Below are positions 1 to 11,450 of a stretch of DNA of 64,000 nt, piece after piece; the stretch's first letter is position 1, and each line of letters opens with the position of its first letter. The notes beneath the pieces were generated by a model. The model was not told the DNA's origin. It searched no databases and saw nothing but the letters and a program-made list of their open reading frames with translations. The stretch is from positions 338,215,504-338,279,503 of the forward strand of contig OX422211.1 in assembly GCA_949130495.1 (NCBI GenBank), given 5' to 3'. The position numbers and the translations under genes were made by a program. The stretch comes from Sambucus nigra. Its lineage: Eukaryota > Streptophyta > Magnoliopsida > Dipsacales > Adoxaceae.

Positions 1-256
1 CCTAAGTCTAGAAACATTCAAATTATCATCATATTCTCAAATCGGGAGTCCCGTGATAGCGCGGTCAGTTCCTACGAGTTATATTAGTCCCGTGCGAAGT
101 GTTGGTGCCACTCACCAGGCCGTTCGGGATGGTTTCGAGTTTTCACCCACTAACGCCATGTTTTTAAGCCTTAGTCCTTATATTTTCAAATTACCATCAT
201 ATTCTTAAATCGAGAGTCGCGTGGCTTCGTAGTTAGTTCCTACGAGTTACATTGGT

Positions 257-286
257 CCCGTGGGAGCTGTTGGTGCCTCCCACGGG
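257..286 (+). repeat. Dyad (hairpin) in a B-type satellite monomer
   Basis: Arms CCCGTGGGAG and CTCCCACGGG are perfect 10-bp inverted copies around a 10-base centre. The same position in other monomers keeps a dyad with different arm sequence, for example 2280-2309 (same arms), 3789-3818 (GAGAGG with CCTCTC) and 7001-7030. This is one example of a feature present across the array. Confidence 0.85.
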
Positions 287-2195
287 GTCGTTCGATGGTT
301 GTTTTGGGTTTTCACCCACTAACGCCATGTTTTGGATAAGTTTAGAAATATGCAAATTATCATCGTATTCTCAAATTGGGAGTCCAGTGATCGCGTGATA
401 AGTTCTTAAGAGTTATATTGGTCCCGTGCGAGGTGTTGGTGCCACTCACGGAGCCGTTCGGGGGTTGTTTCGAGTTTTCACCCACTATTGCCAAGTTTTA
501 CTTAAGTCTAAAAATATGCAAATTACCATTGTATTCTTAAACCGGGAGTCCCGTGATCGCGTGGTAAGTTCTTAGGAGTTATATTGGTCCTGTGCGAGGT
601 GATGGTGCCACTCATGGCGTTGTTCGGGGGCTGTTTTGAGTTTTCACCCACTAACGCCATGTTTTTAAGCCTAAGTCTAGAATTATGCAAATTATCGTTG
701 CATCCTCAAGCCGGGAGTCCCGTTATAGCGCAGTCAGTTCCTACGAGTTATATTGGTCCCGTGCGCAGTGTTGGTGCCACTCACGGGGCCGTTCGGGGGT
801 TTTTTCGTGTTTTCACCCACTAACGCCATATTTTTAAGCCTAAGTCTAGAAATATGCAAACTACCATCGTATTCTCAAACTGGGAGTCTCATGGCTGCGC
901 GGTTAGTTCGTATGAATTACAATTGTCCTGTGCGAGGTGTTAGTGCCACTCACGAGGCCGTTCGAGAGCTATTTTGGGTTTTCACCCACTAACGCCATGT
1001 TTTTAAGCCTAAGTCCAGAAATATACAAATTATCATCGTATTCTCAAATCGGGGGTCCCGTGATCGCGCAATCAGTTCGTACGAGTTACATTGGTCCCGT
1101 GGGAGGTGTTGGTGCCTGCCACGGGGCCGTTCGGGGGTTGTTTTGGGTTTTCAACCTCTAATGCCATGTTTTTAAGCCTATGTCAAGAATTATGCAAACT
1201 ATCATTGTATTCTCAAATCGAGAGTCCCGTGATCGCGCGGTCAGTTCCTATGAGTTGCATTGGTCCCGTACGAGTTATTGGTGCTACTCACGGGGCTGTT
1301 CGGGGGCTATTTTTTATTTTCACCCACTAACGCCATGTTTTTAAGCCTAAGTTTAAAAATATGCAAATTATCATTGTATTACCAAACCAGGAGTCCCGTG
1401 ATCGCGTGTTCAGTTCCTACGGGTTACATTGGTCACGTACGAGGTGTTGCTGCTACTCCCAGACTTTGGCCGTGAGGGGGTTGTTTTGAGTTTTCACCCA
1501 CTAACACCTTGTTTCTAAGCCCAAGTCTAGAAATATGAAATTTATCGTCATATTCTTAAACTGGGGGTTTTGTGATCGCGCGATCAGTTCCTACGTGTTA
1601 CACTGGTCCCGTGCGAGGTGTTGGTGCCACTCACGGGGCCATTCGAGGGCTATTTCGAGTTTTCACCCACTAGCGCTATGTTTTTAAGCCCGAGTCTAGA
1701 ATTATGAAAATTATAGTTGTATTCTGAAATCGAGAGTCCCGTGATAGCACGGTTAGTTCCTATGAGTTATATTGGTCCCGTGCGAGGTGTTGGTGCCACT
1801 CACAGGGCCGTTCGGGGGTTGTTTCGAGTTTTTAACCACTAACGCCATGTTTTTAAGCCTAAGCCCTCATATTTTCAAATTACCTTCGTATTCTCAAATC
1901 GAGAGTCCCGTGGCTGCGCGGTTAGTTCCTACAAGTTACATTGGTCTCGTGGGAGCTTTTGGTGACTCCAACGGGGTCATTCGGGGGTTGTTTTGAATTT
2001 TCACCCACTAACGCCATGTATTGCTTAAGTCTAAAAACATGCAAATTATTTACGTATTTTCAAATCGGGAGTCCCGTGATAGTGCGATAGTTCCTACGAG
2101 TTATATTGGTCCCGTACGAGGTGGTTGTGTCACTCACGGGGCCATTTGGGGGTTGTTTTGTGGTTTCACCCGCTAACGCCATGTTTTTAAGACTA

Positions 2196-4876
2196 AGTCC
2201 TCATATTTTAAAATTATCATCGTATTCTCAGATCAGGAGTCCCGTGGTTGCACGGTTAGTTCCTACGAGTTACGTTGGTCCCGTGGGAGCTGTTGGTGCC
2301 TCCCACGGGGCCGCTCGGGGGCTATTTTGTGTTTTCACCCATAACGCCATGTTTTATTTAAGTCTAAAAATATGCAAATTATCATTATATTCTCAAACCA
2401 GGAGTCCCGTGAATGCGCGGTAAGTTCTTAAGAGTTCTATTGGTCTGGTGCGAGGTGTTGGTGCCACTCACGGGGCCATTCGGGGGCTAGTTCGAGTTTT
2501 CACCCACTAACGCCATGTTTTAAGCCTATGTCTAAAAAAATTCAAACTATCCTTGTATTCTCAAACCGGGAGTCCCATGATAGCAAGATCAGTTTCTACG
2601 ACTTATAATTGTCCCGTGCGAGGTGTTGGTGCCACCCACGGGGCCGTTCGGGGGCTGTTTCGAGTTTTCACCGACTAACGCCATGTTTGTAAGCCTAAGT
2701 CTACAAATAAGTAAATTATCATCATATTTTCAAACCGGGAGTCCCGTGATAGCGCGGTTAGTTCCTACGAGTTATATTGGTCCCGTGCGAGGTGTTGTTG
2801 CCACTCACGGGACCGTTCGGGGGCTGCTTTTAGTTTTCACCCGCTAACGCCATGTTTTTAACCCTAAGTCCTCATATTTTCAAATTACCATTGTACTCTC
2901 AAATCGGGAGTCCCGTGGCTACGCAGTTAGTTCCTACGAGTTATATTGGTCCCATGGGATCTGTTAGTGCCTCCCACGGGACCGTTCGGGGCTGTTTGGG
3001 GTTTTCATCCACTAACGCCATGTTTTGCTTAAGTCTATATTTATTCAAATTGTCATTGTATTCTCAAACCGGGAGTCCCGTGATCACACAGTAAGTTTTT
3101 AAGAGTTATATTGGTCCCGTACGAGGTGTTGGTGCCACTCACGGGGCCGTTCGGGGGTTGTTTCGTGTTTTAACCCACTAACGCCATGTTTTTAAGCCTA
3201 AGTCTAGAATTATGCAAATTATCATCGCATTATCAAATTGGGACTCCCGTGATAGTGCGGTCAGTTCCTATGAGTTGTATTGGTCCCTTGTGAGGTGTTG
3301 GTGCCACTCACGGAGCCGTTCGAGGGTTGTTTCAAGTTTTCATCCACTAACGCAATGTTTTTAAGCCTAAGTCTAGAAATATGCAAATTACCATCGTATT
3401 CTCAAACTGGGAGTCCCGTGGCTGCGCGGTCAGTTCGTACTAATTACAATTATCCTGTGTGAGGTGTTGGTGTCACTCACAGAGCCATTTGGGGGTTGTT
3501 TTGGGTTTTCACCCGCTAACGCCATGTTTTTAACCCTAAGTCCTCATATTTTCAAATTACCATCATATTCTCAAATTGGGAGTCCCATGGCTGTGCGGTT
3601 AGTTCCTACGAGTTACATTGATCCCATGGGAGCTATTGGTGCCTCCCATGGGACCGTTCGGGGGTTGTTTTGAGTTTTCACCCCCTAACGCCATGTTTTT
3701 CTTAAGTCTATAATTATTTAAATTATCATCGTATTCTTAAATCGGGAGTCCCGTGATCGTGCGGTAAGTTCTTACGAGTTATATTGGTCCCATGAGAGGT
3801 GTTGGTGCCTCTCACGGGGCCGTTCAGGGGCTGTTTCGAGTTTTAACCCATTAATGCCATGTTTTTAAACCTAAGTCTAGAATTATGCAAATTATCATCG
3901 TATTCTCAAACCGGGAGTCCCGTGATAGTGCGGTCAGTTCCTACGAGTTATATTGGTCCCGTGAGAGGTGTTGGTGCCACTCACTGGGCCGTTCGGGGGT
4001 TGTTTTGAGTTTTCACCCACTAACGCCTTGTTTTTAAGCCTAAGTCCAAAAATATGCAAATTATCATCGTATTCTCAAACCTAGAGTCCCATGGCTACGC
4101 GATCAATTCGTACAAATTACAATTGCCCCGTGCAAGGTGTTGGTGCCACTCACGAGGCCGTTCGGGGTTGTTTTGGGTTTTTACCCACTAACGCCATTTT
4201 TTTAAGCCCAAGTCCCTCATATTTTTCGATTACCATCGTATTCTCAAACCGAGAGTCCCATGGCTACGCGATAAGTTCCTACGAATTACATTTGTCCCGT
4301 GGGAGCTATTGGTGCCTCCCACGAGGCCATTCGGGGGCTATTTTGGGTTTTCACCCACTGAAGCGATGTTTTGCTTAAGTCTAAAAAGAATAAAATTATT
4401 TTTGTATTCTCAAATCGGGGCTTATGTGATCGCACGATTAGTTCCTACGTGTTACATTGGTCCCGTGTGAGGTGTTGGTGCCACTCACAAGGCCGTTCGA
4501 CGGCTGTTTTGGGTTTTCACCCACTAACGCTATGTTTTTAAGCCCAAATCTTAAAATATGCAAATTATCGTCATATTCTCAAAGCGGGAGTCTCGTGATC
4601 GCGCGGTCAGTTCCTATGAGGTACATCGGTCCCGTACGAGGTGTTGGTGCCACGCAGGGGGCCGTTTGGGGGCTATTTCAAGTTTTCACCCACTAATGCC
4701 TTATTTTCAAGCTTAAGTCCTCATATTTTCAAATTATCGTCGTAATCTCAAATCGGGAGTCCCATTATCGCGTGGTCAGTTCCTACTTGTTACATTGGTC
4801 TCGTGAAAGGTGTCGATGCCTCTCACGGGACCCTACAGGGGCTGTTTCGTGGTTTCTCCCTCTTCGCCTTGTTTCT
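2196..4876 (+). repeat. Four-monomer higher-order repeat within satellite array 1
   Basis: A distinctive monomer (B) has AGTCCTCATATTTT where others have AGTCTAGAA. It begins at 2196, 2867, 3539 and 4211, a spacing of 671-672 bp or four monomers. Each B is followed by a monomer (C) beginning GCTTAAGTCTA or a close variant and usually carrying GTAAGTTCTTA. Two more monomers follow, of which the second tends to read TTCGTAC.AATTACAATT. Order B-C-A1-A2 is therefore kept for three full units. Earlier B monomers at 173 and 1862 are 10 and 2 monomers from the next, so the regular order is confined to the right part. The last B-like monomer, at 4716, is only three monomers on. Confidence 0.8.
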
Positions 4877-6055
4877 AATCTATACCCCTGGACCAAGTTG
4901 TTCCGAGAGTCAACTATTACCAAGATTGCAGGTGTGAGTGAAACTTTATTTTTGTAATTATTTCTTTTAATAAAATTAACATGTATGTGGATCACCTAGT
5001 GTCATTTCAGTTTACATTGAAAATGTGTTCTTTCATTATCTTTCTATCATTTTGTCATTTCAGTTTGTTACTTTGTAAAAGTTGTTTGTTACTTTCTAAA
5101 GTTGATTAATATTTGCTTTAAATATTGATCTATGGTCCTTATTAAGTGAAAATATTTTCACTTAATATTAGTTCTGATTACAGAAGTTGTTCATCAGCTT
5201 AACAACAGTTGATCTGATCACAGTCCACTGATACTGCAGATTACCATTACGGTTGATCTCATCCATAAGGCCTTCAAATTACAGCATATGTGGATTAAGG
5301 ATTCTTCAATTTTGGAGATTATTTCAAATTGTTGTTGGTTTTCAGTTTGATTTTAAGTACTACCTTATTTTGAAACGTATGCACATTTATGTAAAGATGT
5401 TTTTACCACACTTAGTTAAAGTTATACTTTCATCCGTCACTTCTTTTGTCTGGTATCATTGTTATCCTTATGTTTTATGTTTAGTTTACTCTAACTTATG
5501 TAGAGTTGGATGGAACTTCGAGGATTTAGAATATTTTTAATCTTTGAAGATGCTTTTTCATTAAAAATTTTAGCTTGGTGTGTGCGGTATGTTTATCTGG
5601 TATCTATCCAGTTTGTGTGTGTTTATTGAAAATAACGTTAAGGATTGCCATTCAAATAAAGTTTTATAGCTGGTCATGACTTATTATCGGGGAATGCATT
5701 GTGAAATTGGGTTATTGGTTAGGATATATACTTTACTCAGTTATGTGCGTGTATATAAAACATATGCATCTATACTAAAATTGTGCTCTTAAAATTTGTG
5801 CTAGTACCTATGAATATAAATCTAATATTTCATATGTCCCCTCCTAAAGTTTTCATAGAAAGGCTGCATAATCTAATGGCAAAGTTTTTTTGGAGTTCAA
5901 ATTATGGGGAGAATAGGCATCAATGGTGTAAATGGGAGGACATTACAAGTCCTACAAATGGAGGTGGTCTGGGAGTCAGGAACTTCCATATATATAGAGA
6001 AGGCAACTAGGTGGCGGACTTTTTAGCGAAAATGGGAAGTAAAGAAGGGATCAAC
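4877..6055. other. Non-satellite insert between the two satellite blocks
   Basis: About 1.2 kb of AT-rich sequence interrupts the satellite. The left junction falls after CGCCTTGTTTCT of a monomer, and satellite resumes with TTTTTCACCCTCTAACG. Apart from a LINE-like reading frame at its right end (5783-6010), I recognise no gene. A reading frame at 5253-5540 has no recognisable motif. I found no target duplication or terminal repeats that would define the insert as one element. Confidence 0.6.
5783..6010 (+). pseudogene. LINE (L1-type) reverse transcriptase C-terminal fragment
   Basis: This 75-residue open stretch resembles the region just after the reverse transcriptase core of plant L1 elements. 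It has HMSPPKVFIERLHNLMAKFF followed by FFWSSN, then WCKWEDITSPTNGGGLGVRN. The family's usual form is a short helical segment ending in FFWG and then W..W..(C/I)..P...GGLG(I/V)RN. The upstream catalytic domain and endonuclease are missing, so this is a fragment. It sits at the right end of the insert separating the satellite blocks, just before satellite resumes. No poly(A) tail is visible. Confidence 0.65.
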
Positions 6056-7096
6056 CGTTTTTCACCCTCTAACGTCTTGTTGTCAAGCTTAAGTCCTCAT
6101 ATTTTCAAATTATCATTGTATTCTCAAATCGGGAGTCCCATGATCGCGCGATCAGTTCCTACGAGTTACATTGGTCCTGTGCGAGGTGTTGGTGCCACTC
6201 ACGGGGCCTTTCGGGGGCTGTTTCGGCTTTTCACCCACTAACGCCATGTTTTTAAGATTGAGTCTAGAAATATGCAAATTATCATCATATTCTCAAATCG
6301 GGAGTCCCGTGGATGTGCGATCAGTTCCTACGAGTTACATTGGTCCCGTGGGAGGTATTGGTGCCACCCACGGGGCCGTAGGGCGGCTGTTTCGGGTTTT
6401 CACCCACTAACGCCATATTTTTAAGCCTAAGTCAAGAAATATTCAAATTACTGTCATATTCTCAAATCAAAAGTCCCATGGCTACGAGGTCAGTTCCTAC
6501 GAGTTACATTGGTCCCGTGCAAGGTGTTGGTGCACTCACGGCGCCGTTCGGGGGTTGTTTCAGGTTTCACCCACTAACGCCTTGTTTTTAAGCCTAAGTC
6601 TAGAAATATTCAAATATTCATCGTATTCTCAAATCGGGGTCCCATGATCGCGCGATCAGTTCTTATGAGTTACATTGGCCCCGTGCGAGCTCTTAGTGCT
6701 ACTCACGGGGTCTGTTCGGGGGTTATTGCGTATGGCGGTTGTTTTGTGTGTTCCCCCTCTAATGAATTATCATCGTATTCTCAAACCGGGAGTCATGTGA
6801 TTACGCGGTCAGTTCCTACATGTTGCATTGGTCCTAGGAGAGGTGTTGGTGCCTCTCACGGGACCATACAGGGGTTGTTTCGAGTTTTACCCTCTAACAC
6901 CTTATTTTCTAGCTTAAGTTCTCATATTTTCAAATTATTGTCTTATTCTCAAATCGGGAGTCCCGTTATCGCGCGGTCAGTTCCTACGTGTTACATTGGT
7001 CCCGTGAGAGGTGTTGGTTCCTCCCACGGGATTGCACGGGGCTGTTTTGAGTTTTCACCCTCTAACGCCTTATTTTTAAGCTTAAGTCCTCATAAT
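6056..7096 (+). repeat. Satellite array 2, same family, divergent subtype at its right end
   Basis: About six monomers of the same satellite continue in the same orientation. Some carry CACCCTCTAACGCCTT and CAAGCTTAAGTCCTCAT (6092, 6917, 7085), together with ACAGGGG near 6868. That form also occurs in the last monomers of array 1 (4716 onward). The array ends abruptly at CTTAAGTCCTCAT near 7093, where unrelated sequence begins. Confidence 0.92.
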
Positions 7097-9194
7097 TATC
7101 CCGTATTCCTTCTAATTATCCCATACTCCTTCTAACATACTATCCGACAACAAACCAACAACCAATAATTTTCCAACAACCAAACCAAACAAAACCAATC
7201 ATTATCCCGTACTCCTTCTATCATCTAAAAGATTTAATAGATAATGTATATCAATTATATAACTACTTTAGTTAAAGTAAAGAGTATCTGGTGTGTAATG
7301 AAGAACTGGTATCTAATTGGTTAGATCTGCAATACGTAAACAATGTGTTATGAAAAACGGGTATGTAAAATTAAAGAAAGTACCTCATAAAACCACTAAA
7401 GAATTAGATCAGTTGCCTATAATATGTCGTAGATTTACATATGACCCAGATTTATTCCGCCATTTTAACATCACAATTCAAACAAACATGAGAAACTTGT
7501 TGCCTATAATATGTAAAGAAAAGTACACAAAGGCAAAGGAGAACAAAAATGTATAATAGCAACCCGGTGCCTATAATATCAATGTAGTTGTGATTATTAC
7601 GCCACCATTTTAAGGCTTTAAAATACATATCCAATCAAGTTGATCACAACAAATCTCAAACTAAAACAAAACTGTATAAAATCAACAGAATTATGGTATA
7701 CATGTCAAGTTAAAATATGAATGAACGGAATCAAGTTTCCTTTGTTCCATGTCAAGTTGTAGCCTCCTAATATCTTGACATAAACGTCAAAAAATGCACA
7801 TTAATCGCAAGATAAGTGATATACTTTTTCATAGGCAAATCAAGAACACACCCAACAAATTTAATAACATGTACACTTATCGACACTAGTATCAATTCAA
7901 TAAATCCAACATAGTATCCAACAACCAAGCCAACATATCTCACTATAATAATGTGCACACGTGTTTGCGACTAGTATGTCAAAAAAAATTCATTTAATTA
8001 TATTTGTCAAAAAAAAATCACGACATGCATATAACTCCCAATATAATATGATGACATGCATATAACCCACAACAAGGTGGATGTAATTTTTTTTACTTAT
8101 TAAAAATCCATTTAATTATATTTTGTCCAAAAAACTATAAAGTCTAGGGTTTTGAATAATATTTTGTCAAAAAAATACACACGCATACAATCAAAGGTTT
8201 ATTGACATAATTTATACGTACACACACATACAATTTACGGTTTATTGACATAATCTATACATACACACACATACAATCTAGGGTTTTATAAACCCTAATA
8301 TTTTTTTGCCATTAATCTATACATACACACACAGACAATCTATACATATACACTCATACAATCTAGGGTTTATTGACATAAAAAATAATTTATTTTTTCA
8401 TAGTTACATACATAAACACATAAATATATGCATACACACATATATAAACATAAATTTATCATAAACACACATACAAACAAGAATAATAACCCAAATAGAA
8501 ATTGATTTTCAATGGCCTACAATCATTTTTGGGGGGTGAGGGCTTATGCTGGTTGAAATCGATTTGGAGGAATTGTTTTGAGGAATGCACACACATACAC
8601 ACATCAGCCACAAATCAACAAATTGAAATGCACACACATATAAGCACATACCTTTCACAAATCTTAGAGCTGAAATCGCACCGTAGACGAAATCGAATCG
8701 TAAAATTGCCCAAAGCTTCTACTGATTGACGAAATGCACACACATATACGCGTTTTCTTTTTTAAATCTATACATACACACACATACAATCTATACATAC
8801 TCACACATACAATATAGGGTTTATTGACAAAAAAATAATTTATTTGTTCATAGTTACACACATAAACACACATATAAACATAAATCTATACATACGCACA
8901 CATATAAACATAAATCTATACATACACACATACAAACGTAAATCTACACATACATACACAGAAATTAGGGCTTTAGATAAAAATCACGAAATCCAAATGA
9001 AATCAAAATAAATCAATACATACCTGTGTTAATCCAAATGCAAACCAACTGAAATCTCTTAACCCTTGCAAATCCAACCGAAATCCAACTCGAAATCGCA
9101 CTGAGAAGCAGCAGCCTTACTCCAAATGCAATAAGAAGCAGCGGCCTTACTCCAAATGAAATAAGAAGTAGCGGCGGGTCTTTTTTTTAAGACC
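7097..9194. other. Unassigned AT-rich stretch with short repeats
   Basis: I see no gene here. The string TTGCCTATAATATG or a close form recurs near 7410, 7499 and 7569. The minus strand has two donor-like AG|GTATGT sites near 8650 and 9020, each in sequence containing GAAATCG-like words. This could be the interior of the CACTA element that ends at 9816, but its left terminus was not found. Confidence 0.4.
8150..8960. repeat. AC-rich degenerate repeat block
   Basis: ACACACATACAATCTA-like words alternate with CTAGGGTTTATTGACAT across the block. A longer segment near 8310-8420 (CTATACATACACACAC through TCATAGTTACATACATAAAC) recurs in near-identical form at about 8767-8860. The block therefore contains a direct duplication of roughly 100 bp as well as simple repeats. 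Confidence 0.7.
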
Positions 9195-9816
9195 TTGAAC
9201 TCGTCATGGTCTAGATTCGTGACTCCATGTGTGTGACCCTTAAAACAAAAGCAAGGCACAGTTGGATTCTTCGACCTGGTCACGACCTAGAGCCGTGACC
9301 CACCATGCGCGACCCTTTTCCATGCTTAAATGAGGTATGGTCACGGCCCATAATCGTGACCCATACCAAGAAATGGTCACGGCCCCAAGCTGTGACCCTA
9401 AATCTGTGATGCACGACCATTTTTCATCCCCCTAGTGCTTGAATGAAGTATGGTCATGGCCCATAGGCATGACCCACACCCAAAAATGGTCACGGTCCTA
9501 AGCCATGACCTTCAATGTGTGTACTCTCTTCTTCGTCATGCCATGGGTCACGGACTTAGGTCGTGACCAAGCTTGGAGGGAATTTTGGCGCGAGTTTGGT
9601 GCCAAGATGTTCATGAACTGGTCAGGGCCCAAGTCCGTGACAACTGTGGTCACGAACTTGGGTCGTTACCACTTCCAGAACATCGATAATTTAGTGTGGT
9701 AATAAATATGGTCACGCCATAAATTGAGTGGGTCACGGCTCAACTCCGCGACCAGTTGGTCGCGGACTTGGGCCGTGACCCACTAAGTGTGACCATTCAC
9801 AGGATTTGGTGTAGTG
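9195..9816 (-). mobile_element. CACTA transposon terminus with subterminal inverted repeats (CACTA-2)
   Basis: The right edge reads TTTGGTGTAGTG, so the element begins CACTACACCAAATCC on the minus strand, the canonical CACTA terminus. Inside it lie many copies of GGTCACGG and CCGTGACC, often paired as dyads such as GGTCACGGCTCAACTCCGCG. Dense subterminal repeats are characteristic of CACTA elements, where they bind an element-encoded protein (family knowledge). The possible 3-bp target site after the end is AAC (9817-9819). No transposase was recognised and the opposite terminus was not located. Confidence 0.7.
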
Positions 9817-10001
9817 AACCAACCTCCCATACTTGTAAAATTTTGCCAGTACTGTTTAAAGATGGCATTTTTGTAAATAACTTGAATTTGAAAGGACCGC
9901 CCAAAGGGCAAATCTCTATTTTCCATTTTTAAAATAGTTTGTCATAAGAACGTCAATTGTTGGTATATTTAATCATTACTTTTTCTATTTTCGAGACAAG
10001 C

Positions 10002-10009
10002 TATAAAAG
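10002..10009 (+). promoter_or_regulatory. Probable TATA box of the Tat-1 antisense gene
   Basis: CTATAAAAGG is a near-consensus plant TATA box. It lies about 180 bases before the first ATG (10187) of the antisense gene and is followed by a CT-rich leader, which is usual for plant 5' untranslated regions. The gene would then be transcribed from its own promoter rather than from an LTR. The surrounding 9820-10186 holds no other recognisable feature. Confidence 0.6.
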
Positions 10010-11450
10010 GCGGGTGGCATTTCCAGTTTTTACCTTACCCCAAATCTTTGAACTGTAGTAGTTATTTTAACCAATCATTTGCCATCGTTCATCCTTTCCT
10101 TCCATAGTTCTTATTGTGATACCTTAATCTTCTGTAAGAATTCTTTCTTTTTCTCTATTTTTCTTCGTTTCCTTTCTTTTTGAGCCATGGTTCACATAGT
10201 TGATGATGATTCTCTAGAGGAATTTAGGGAAGAAAGGAAAATCCCCACTTAGGTTGATTTAAAAATACCCCATGACCTATAAATGTATATTCTTTGGCTG
10301 AGGATCATTGGATCCCAATCTTATTTATAGATGAGTGTGATTTCACATTTCCACCAAATCCTTTTCTTCTTCATTTCTGCCAATATTTTGACATCATTCC
10401 ACCAAGAGTACCCCCCAACACCTAGAGGGTTGTCAATGGTGTGAATAGATTGAATGAAATCTATAGAACCTATATAGGGATTCCAGAGATCATGTTCTGT
10501 TATAAATGGTTTATTGTAGGGGAGAGCCATATTACTTGAAAACCATACAAGCCAATAGGGCTTTAGTATTGAATTTTCCTGATTCCAATAAAGATTATTG
10601 GGAATATGTTTTAATAGTTAAGAATTGGCAACATGCTCCGCTTGGGAATTGAGTGGCCTACTATGGTCCCATATGCCCTCAGTCAGGGAATGGGATAAGT
10701 TATTATTTCAGTTCTCTCCTTTCTTTACTGATTTATTTTCTGATGTATTCTAACTTTGATTGCTTATTGCTTTATTGAAGAAGAACGTAAGATAAAGTGC
10801 CCCAAACCAGGTGAAGTAAATTTAAAAGAAATCAAATTCTTGTGGGGTCTTAATCAAAGGATGGGAGAAGATCACCCACGATCAGCTTTTGTATTGCTAG
10901 AGTATAAAAGTCCCATAACCTCTTTTATAGATCGGCAAATAACTATTGTGCCTTCACTTATAATATTGATTTGGAGATGGATCTAGTGTCTACTTCCTCT
11001 GCTACTGAGTCTGTTGGTACTGGTGTTATATTCTTTACTGGTGGCACTTCTTTTGACTCTGATCTTCCTATTTCTGTCAGCATGGGAAAAAGGAATATTC
11101 CCAATCTTCTAGAGGAGGACTCCACTGCTGGTGCCAAGAAACCAGTTGATACTAATGCCCAAAAAAAGAAGGTTGAGGATAATAAGAAGCCCCCAGCCAA
11201 TAAAGGTGACGAGTCTCCTCTTAAGAGACTAAGGAGAGGTCCTGCTGATAAGCAGGTCGAGAAGGTTATTGATGCTGATCAATAGAGATTGGCTGATAAG
11301 TTTCCATATATTATTGGCTTGTCTATATCCCTTATCCCTATCTCGACTTGGAAGTTGATCAAGGCTGGCACCCTCCCAGACCATAGAGTTGATGTTGCCT
11401 CCATATCCTGATCAAAACTATTGAAGAGGGCTACTCAAAGTTTAGCCTTG

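Larger units (their letters stand above)
1..4876 (+). repeat. Satellite array 1, 168-169 bp monomers
   Basis: About 29 head-to-tail monomers fill this stretch, starting mid-array at the window edge. Landmarks recur every 168-169 bp: a CGGGAGTCCCGTG box, the CAGTTCCTACGAGTTA box, the GGTGTTGGTGCC box and CACCCACTAACGCCATG. Monomers differ by many substitutions, so the array is not freshly homogenised. A unit near 170 bp is nucleosome-sized and typical of plant centromeric satellites (general knowledge), but no centromere function can be shown from sequence. The many short plus-strand reading frames here are by-products of the repeat. Confidence 0.95.

Noticed and set aside
584..4696. Series of 60-105 codon plus-strand ORFs with similar proteins (MVPCEVLVPLTGPFGG type)
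   Set aside because: They are translations of the satellite. The monomer length of 168-169 is mostly not a multiple of three, so the frame slips from monomer to monomer and no protein can be maintained.
5253..5540. 95-codon plus-strand ORF in the insert between satellite blocks
   Set aside because: Low-complexity hydrophobic translation of AT-rich DNA, with no motif and no supporting context.
7317..7556. 80-codon plus-strand ORF in the unassigned region
   Set aside because: No recognisable motif. It contains the locally repeated CCTATAATATGT word and has the look of a chance frame.
8279..8300. Interstitial telomere repeat (CTAGGGTTT and AAACCCTAA)
   Set aside because: Only isolated, inverted single units occur, with no run of TTTAGGG. 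It is part of the AC-rich repeat block.
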